Assembly (NCBI RefSeq): GCF_002368035.1
Contig: NZ_AP018222.1
Location: forward strand, 1,147,323 to 1,211,322
From: Nostoc linckia NIES-25
Lineage (GTDB): Bacteria > Cyanobacteriota > Cyanobacteriia > Cyanobacteriales > Nostocaceae
DNA length: 64,000 nt
Direction of reading: 5' to 3'
Shown here: positions 59,540 to 64,000 of the stretch, in pieces
How the letters are laid out: each line of letters opens with the position of its first letter
How positions within the stretch are numbered: position 1 is the stretch's first letter
Program-made: the position numbers and the translations under genes
Notes under the pieces: model-generated
What the model saw: only the letters and a program-made list of their open reading frames with translations
What the model was told of the DNA's origin: nothing
The model's database searches: none

Positions 59540-61951
59540 TTAATTGGCGGGAGTAGAGGGTTTAACCTGATTTCGCATTGTTTCAAAGCTGAAAGCCGCC
59601 GCGCCAAAAGTTACTAACAATACTCCTAGAATTTGTACGATATCTAAATTTTCTTGAATGATTAACCCAGCGAAAATCACAGTTAAAACTGGGATGCTAC
59701 CACCGATAAGGGCTGAACGTGAGGCACCTAATTTAGCAATTCCGGCATTGTTGAGCAAATAGCCAGAAAGAGTCAACACGCCCAAAATAAATGCGCTTAA
59801 AATTAGTTCCAGCATTTTTGTGGGGTCAATTAGCAAGTTCCAATTGCTTGGTAAAGGTAACATCAAGCAAATAAAGCTCAACACCAACATGGTGGCGAAG
59901 TTAATTAAAGTAAAAGTTACCGGATGCAGTTTACTAGCACAGACTCGCGTCAGAATTATGTAAGCAGCAAAAGCTATGCCAGAAATAATGGCGGCGCTAG
60001 TTCCTAGTGAAGTATTACCAAAACCAGTACTCGAAGAAGTTCCTAAAACCAATAATTCACCGCAGCAAATCGCTGCGATCGCTCCTATACGAAATATGGT
60101 GGGGCGATCGCGAAACAGAAACCACGAGAATAAACCGGTAACCATTGGATAGATAAAGAAAAGTGCGATCGCAATTCCAGTGGGAACTTGAGCAATGGCA
60201 ATATAAATTAGCACTTGAGACAAAAATAAAAAGCACCCACTGACAATTGACAACACCAAAATCTGCTTTGTACCTGCATTAGTGGGTGTGGGGTTTCCTC
60301 GCACTGAATTAATCAAGTTTTCTAAATCTTGCCAGAGTGTGGGATGCAGTATAGGCGACAACAGTACTAATAGCGGTACTACCACCATAAAGCGCATGGT
60401 CAAAATTAAGAAAGTATTGCCCAAAGTCGGCGGTAGCAAACGCTCTACCTCTACTACACCGAAAATCTGGGAACCTTCGTGGAAAATCACCTTAATGGCT
60501 ACGTTGTAAAGCGAAGATATGACTGTGGACAAAACAATCAGTATAGAACCGACTTGGATCGCCGACAAGCCAGAGGAACTGCGCGATCGCCGTGTCGGAC
60601 TTTTTGCTTCTTTCGGCGGCTCTAGTGCAGTCACAGGTGTGGGTTTAGCTCTGCTCTGCGGCACGCTTTTGCGGAGGACAGAAGCTAATTCGGGAGCATT
60701 AATTTTTAGTGACGGTTGTGTTGGTTGCTCCTGTGGAGTTGATGTATCAGCAGGTTCTGATGAAGTTTCGCTTTCTGGGGAGTCGTTTCTGAGGACAGAA
60801 ATTGGCTCGGTGGCTTTTTCCTGTCGTGGTGGAACTGGCTGTTCGTTTCGGGATAAGTCGTTGCTGACGTTTTCTTGCGGCGGTGGAACTATAACAGCAG
60901 GCTGTAGTCGAGTTTCGTTTGGCGGTGGAACTATAACAGCAGGCTGTGGTGGAGTTTCGTTTTGAGATAAGTCGTTGCTGAGAACAGAAATTGGCTCAGT
61001 GGTGTTTTCCTTTGGCGGTGGAACTATAACAGCAGGCTGTAGTCGAGTTTCGTTTGGTGGTGGAACTATAACAGCAGGCTGTGAAGGAGTTTCGCTTTGA
61101 GAGGAGTCGTTACCGACAACAAAAATTCGCTCAATAACCTTTTCCTCTGCTGGAGTTTGGTTTTGGGAGGAGTCGTTGCTGATGGCTTTTTCTCGAACAG
61201 CAGCAGACTGCGATTCAAAAATTGGCTCAGGGGAATTCCTGACTACTTCGCCAAACTCAGGGGATGTCTCCAAAAAAGTGTTCTTTTCTGGTTCCGTCAG
61301 TTGCAAAACAGTGGGCGTACCTGTTGTTGGTGGTTTGCGCGAACTTTCTTCTATGGTTTTTTCTAGTTGTCCGTGCAAGCGATTTACAAACTCTGTCAAA
61401 ATCGCTTCCCCCTGCTGCTGTTGGCTGTACATCCGTGACAGCTGTTGGGAAAGATTACTTTGATAATTCTTTAATTCTTGTTGCAGCGAATTAAATGTGA
61501 TAGTAACCGTGTCATCAAGACTGTCAAACATATGTTCGACTTTTTCATTGATTTCACTCACTACATTGCTGCTCACTTCAGCGGATTTCAGTGCAGCTTG
61601 TTCGTAAGATTTACCTTCTATATTTTGCGTAGCTAAATTTGCCAGAGAGGATTGCAGTTGTGAAGATATATGCTTTGCCAGAACTTCTGCCATCTGACGA
61701 ATTAATACTTGCTGCTCAGTAATTTGCCGTACTTGTTGTAAATGCTCTTTTTCTTCCTGCAAGCTTTGAATATCATCAGATAACCGATTTTTTTCTGCTT
61801 GAAGCCGCTTGATGTCTTCTTGCAATGCTCTGAGGACGTTCTGCTGTAGATTTTCTAAGTCCTCAACTACAGCCCAAAGAGCATTTTCCGCGGCTCTTGA
61901 GAGTTCGCCTCTGATTCGCGGGTTTTCTGGTTGCTTCTCGAATCGCCCCAT
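59540..61951 (-). CDS. EamA/DMT-family transporter fused to a long coiled-coil and Pro-rich region
   Basis: An 803-aa protein. Residues about 15-220 are a coiled coil (VLRALQEDIKRLQAEKNRLS, EEKEHLQQVRQITEQQVLIR). Residues about 220-455 are Pro/Glu/Ser-rich, with repeats of PAVIVPPPNETRLQ and EPISVLSNDLSQNET. From about 465 to the end ten hydrophobic helices form a drug/metabolite (EamA) transporter with the two-fold domain (SIVSGCFLFLSQVLIYIAIA and AIISGIAFAAYIILTRVCAS). Such an N-terminal extension is not usual in the family. ATG at 61949-61951; it is the next gene upstream-side of hetR on the same strand, 2.1 kb away. Confidence 0.85.
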   Translation of the reverse strand: MGRFEKQPENPRIRGELSRAAENALWAVVEDLENLQQNVLRALQEDIKRLQAEKNRLSDDIQSLQEEKEHLQQVRQITEQQVLIRQMAEVLAKHISSQLQSSLANLATQNIEGKSYEQAALKSAEVSSNVVSEINEKVEHMFDSLDDTVTITFNSLQQELKNYQSNLSQQLSRMYSQQQQGEAILTEFVNRLHGQLEKTIEESSRKPPTTGTPTVLQLTEPEKNTFLETSPEFGEVVRNSPEPIFESQSAAVREKAISNDSSQNQTPAEEKVIERIFVVGNDSSQSETPSQPAVIVPPPNETRLQPAVIVPPPKENTTEPISVLSNDLSQNETPPQPAVIVPPPNETRLQPAVIVPPPQENVSNDLSRNEQPVPPRQEKATEPISVLRNDSPESETSSEPADTSTPQEQPTQPSLKINAPELASVLRKSVPQSRAKPTPVTALEPPKEAKSPTRRSRSSSGLSAIQVGSILIVLSTVISSLYNVAIKVIFHEGSQIFGVVEVERLLPPTLGNTFLILTMRFMVVVPLLVLLSPILHPTLWQDLENLINSVRGNPTPTNAGTKQILVLSIVSGCFLFLSQVLIYIAIAQVPTGIAIALFFIYPMVTGLFSWFLFRDRPTIFRIGAIAAICCGELLVLGTSSSTGFGNTSLGTSAAIISGIAFAAYIILTRVCASKLHPVTFTLINFATMLVLSFICLMLPLPSNWNLLIDPTKMLELILSAFILGVLTLSGYLLNNAGIAKLGASRSALIGGSIPVLTVIFAGLIIQENLDIVQILGVLLVTFGAAAFSFETMRNQVKPSTPAN

Positions 61952-61957
61952 TAGCTT

Positions 61958-62014
61958 CTAACCTCTAACGCCTTGACAATAAAGCTGCTTCGCGCTGACT
62001 TGATTGGCACTCAT
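61958..62014 (-). CDS. Possible 18-aa leader ORF before the EamA-fusion gene
   Basis: MSANQVSAKQLYCQGVRG with AGGAAATTAGT before its ATG, ending 7 bp before the next start codon. It could be a leader peptide or a remnant. The rest of 61952-62626 has only the GCGTAAGTCCT fragment (62250) and no other recognised feature. Confidence 0.25.
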   Translation of the reverse strand: MSANQVSAKQLYCQGVRG

Positions 62015-62626
62015 ACTAATTTCCTGTATTTTGTCAGATAAATTAAAAATTTTAACAGCACTTCCGCATTTCAACGTAATTCTGTCACGCTAGACACAGG
62101 GTTGGCAAAGCATCAACCCTTAGTGGCAAATTATATATCGCGTTCTGTTCTAATTTCAGAAAGCCAGAGATTGAGAAATCTAGCTCGCCCCAAGTCAGCG
62201 CCCCGGTTTTCGCCGGTCTCAGATTTGTTTGGAAATTCAAAATTACGATTTGCGTAAGTCCTATATTTATTGTTTCAGTGGCAATATTACGATCGAAGAC
62301 TTGCTTTTGAGTGCCCGATCGCCACAAATTTCTCTGACTTGCAAAACTAGCTGTAAATTTGTGTGGAATGTAACTTGAGCGACAGTTTACATCTCCAATG
62401 GAGAATTAAACTATGCTTCTCGTGGAAATTCAAGGTTACGCGATTCCCTGCACAACATTCTAATAAATGAGCAGCGATTCTGCAAAAATACCTTTTTTTA
62501 GTGTTGTCTAATCTTGTAGCAAGGCAAAAGTTAGCGATCGAGGTGGGGAGTAAGGAATTAGGCTCTCAGAGAGTAGCAAACCCCAATATTCACTAATTGA
62601 TTCTGAATTCTGAATTCTGTATTCTT

Positions 62627-63961
62627 CTAAAATAAAATCCGAGCAATGCTAAAGAGGGCAGCGCTGAGGATTGCACTAACAGGGATTGTAATTAGCCATG
62701 CGGCAGCAATACCTTGTAGAGTTTTGAACTTAATCGATTTAATATTTTGCACCAATCCAATACCCACGACACCACCGACAAGGGCATGGGAAGTGGAGAC
62801 GGGCAAACCTAGCCGAGAGGCAATCAGGATGGTGGTAGCAGTAGCCAGTTCTGCACAAAATCCACTGCTAGGTTGCAAAGAAATGATATTTTCGCCAATG
62901 GTGGCAATAACTTTTTTACCCCAAACAGCTAAACCCCCAACAATACCAGCGCCGCCAAGCATTAAAATCCAGATAGGGATAGGGATACCATCGGTAGGTA
63001 CGCTACCAGTGCGATGGATGTAAACGATCGCAGCTAAAGGAGCGATTGCATTTCCAACATCATTAGAACCATGAGCAAAAGCCACGAAGCAAGCACTCAG
63101 CAGCTGGAATCGGGCGAATAATTTTTCGAGGGGATTGGGGACTGGGGAGTTAGAAGTTAGGAGTGAGGAGTTAGGAGTTATTATTCCCCCCATCTCCCCA
63201 TCTCCCCATCTCCTCATCTCCCCATCTCCCTCATCTCGCATCTTTTCTAATTGTCGCCAACTAATAACTGTGAGTCCAACTGCTGCTACTGCACCAGTTA
63301 AAAGTGGAATGTCGTAAGTGGGTAGGTTTAACCCGACTTGCTCAATTAAAAAATTTGTCAGCGGTTGAGTTAGCGAAGGTAATACAATCACACCAAATAC
63401 ACCTATGAGTACACTACTCAACCAGGGAATCCATTCTTGTAACTGCACTAATTGATTCGGCTGCTCTAAAATCCAGTGTTTAATTTGACTGTAAAATAAA
63501 GCTGCGATCGCACCACTAATTACAGGCGTTAACACCCAGCCAACAGTAATCATGCCAATTGATGACCAATCAATTGCATCCACTCCCAAAGCTACCCAAC
63601 TAAATCCAGCGATCGCACCCACAACCGCGTGAGAAGATGACACTGGCAAACCGCGGGATGTGGCAATTTGCAACCACACACCACACGAAACCAGCACCGT
63701 AGCCATTCCAATAACCAATATTTCTGGTGTAGCAGCAAATAAAGCGGGATTAGCAATTTTTGTTGCTAGAGTTTCCGTTACCTGATGTCCAAACAAGACA
63801 GCACCCGTAAACTCTAATACCCCAGCAATTATTAGCGCCTGTCTGAGAGTCACAGCTTTGGAACCTACGGAAGTTCCCATTGCGTTAGCAACATCATTTG
63901 CTCCAAGATTCCAAGCGACGTAGAAGGCTAGTAGGGCGACGAAAAGTAGGGTTAGGGGCAT
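62627..63961 (-). CDS. PiT-family inorganic phosphate (or sulfate) transporter
   Basis: A 444-aa membrane protein with the PHO-4 duplicated signature: GANDVANAMGTSVGSKAVTL at residues about 20-39 and AHGSNDVGNAIAPLAAIVYI in the second half; both halves also contain SSHAVVGAIAGF / STSHALVGGVVGIG. Ten or more hydrophobic helices. Members move phosphate (or sulfate) with H+ or Na+. The middle hydrophilic loop (about 243-283) is encoded by GATGGGGAGATGGGG tandem repeats, an in-frame expansion. ATG at 63959-63961; the gene is complete at both ends. Confidence 0.92.
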   Translation of the reverse strand: MPLTLLFVALLAFYVAWNLGANDVANAMGTSVGSKAVTLRQALIIAGVLEFTGAVLFGHQVTETLATKIANPALFAATPEILVIGMATVLVSCGVWLQIATSRGLPVSSSHAVVGAIAGFSWVALGVDAIDWSSIGMITVGWVLTPVISGAIAALFYSQIKHWILEQPNQLVQLQEWIPWLSSVLIGVFGVIVLPSLTQPLTNFLIEQVGLNLPTYDIPLLTGAVAAVGLTVISWRQLEKMRDEGDGEMRRWGDGEMGGIITPNSSLLTSNSPVPNPLEKLFARFQLLSACFVAFAHGSNDVGNAIAPLAAIVYIHRTGSVPTDGIPIPIWILMLGGAGIVGGLAVWGKKVIATIGENIISLQPSSGFCAELATATTILIASRLGLPVSTSHALVGGVVGIGLVQNIKSIKFKTLQGIAAAWLITIPVSAILSAALFSIARILF

Positions 63962-63963
63962 AG

Positions 63964-64000
63964 GGGGATGGGGGGATGGGGGGATGGGGAGGTGGGGAGG
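63964..64000. repeat. GGGGGGATG tandem repeat at the window end
   Basis: At least three GGGGGGATG units followed by GGGGAGGTGGGGAGG; it continues beyond the window. It is upstream of the phosphate transporter gene and of the same type as the repeat inside it. Confidence 0.6.

Noticed and set aside
60282..61494. Plus-strand frames opposite the EamA-fusion gene
   Set aside because: They are Gly/Cys/Val-rich translations of the antisense of the Pro-rich repeat region.

Overview
The window comes from a heterocyst-forming, phycoerythrin-containing filamentous cyanobacterium (order Nostocales). The main evidence is a full-length HetR, photosystem I PsaD, the orange carotenoid protein, C-phycoerythrin alpha and beta, a CpcG rod-core linker, NblA, the cyanobacteria-only DUF2605/DUF2973 pair, the recurring HIP1 octamer GCGATCGC and many short dispersed palindromic repeats. 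I could not assign a species, and I saw no rRNA or tRNA gene.

Layout. 1-1.4 kb: end of a methionine-salvage operon (mtnD-mtnX-mtnB, minus strand). 1.9-8.1 kb: peroxide defence (glutathione peroxidase, peroxiredoxin-glutaredoxin fusion) mixed with an SDR protein, an alpha/beta hydrolase lacking its nucleophile, a zinc-ribbon membrane protein and a PAP2 phosphatase. 8.3-13.1 kb: a secreted protein, a TauE/SafE + DUF1634 transporter pair, and a nest of mobile elements (IS630 at the end of a 100-bp MITE that is itself split by a second MITE). 13.1-17.8 kb: small membrane proteins, thrS, DUF2605/DUF2973. 18.2-19.3 kb: a coupled pair, RusA-like resolvase plus a nuclease/HEPN-like fusion. 20-24.5 kb: DICT-GAF histidine kinase, psaD, trpE. 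26-28.1 kb: OCP and a pentapeptide-repeat protein.

28.2-31.4 kb holds a prokaryotic Argonaute operon on the minus strand: a 33-aa ORF, a Cas4/RecB-like nuclease with a predicted 4Fe-4S cluster, and a 757-aa long Argonaute with a plausible DEDH catalytic tetrad. The nuclease and Argonaute genes overlap by GTGA. This is the strongest defence-system candidate. 31.6-35.4 kb is accessory DNA: a Uma2 protein, an unknown 476-aa protein, tiny ORFs and MITEs.

35.6-44.3 kb is mainly housekeeping and light harvesting: dnaK, an SDR protein, a CpeZ-like HEAT protein, cpeA, cpeB, nblA (not called by ordinary ORF length cut-offs), a CpeS-type lyase, a zincin-like protein and cpcG. Synthesis and degradation genes for the antenna therefore lie side by side. 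A decayed two-repeat CRISPR remnant follows at 44.5 kb. 44.7-53.3 kb: PfkB kinase, a solo TnpB element, RluD-type pseudouridine synthase, two Uma2 genes, a glutaredoxin-like protein, murE, and a histidine kinase whose H-box histidine is replaced by Gln. 53.6-57.4 kb: AIM24 protein, a degenerate histidine kinase, and hetR with a perfect GTA-N8-TAC (NtcA-type) palindrome about 130 bp upstream. 59.5-64 kb: a coiled-coil/EamA transporter fusion and a PiT phosphate transporter.

A recurring theme is that dispersed repeats sit inside open reading frames (DUF1634, the 476-aa protein, trpE, two histidine kinases, the phosphate transporter, the zincin-like protein), always in frame and mostly in what look like hydrophilic linkers.
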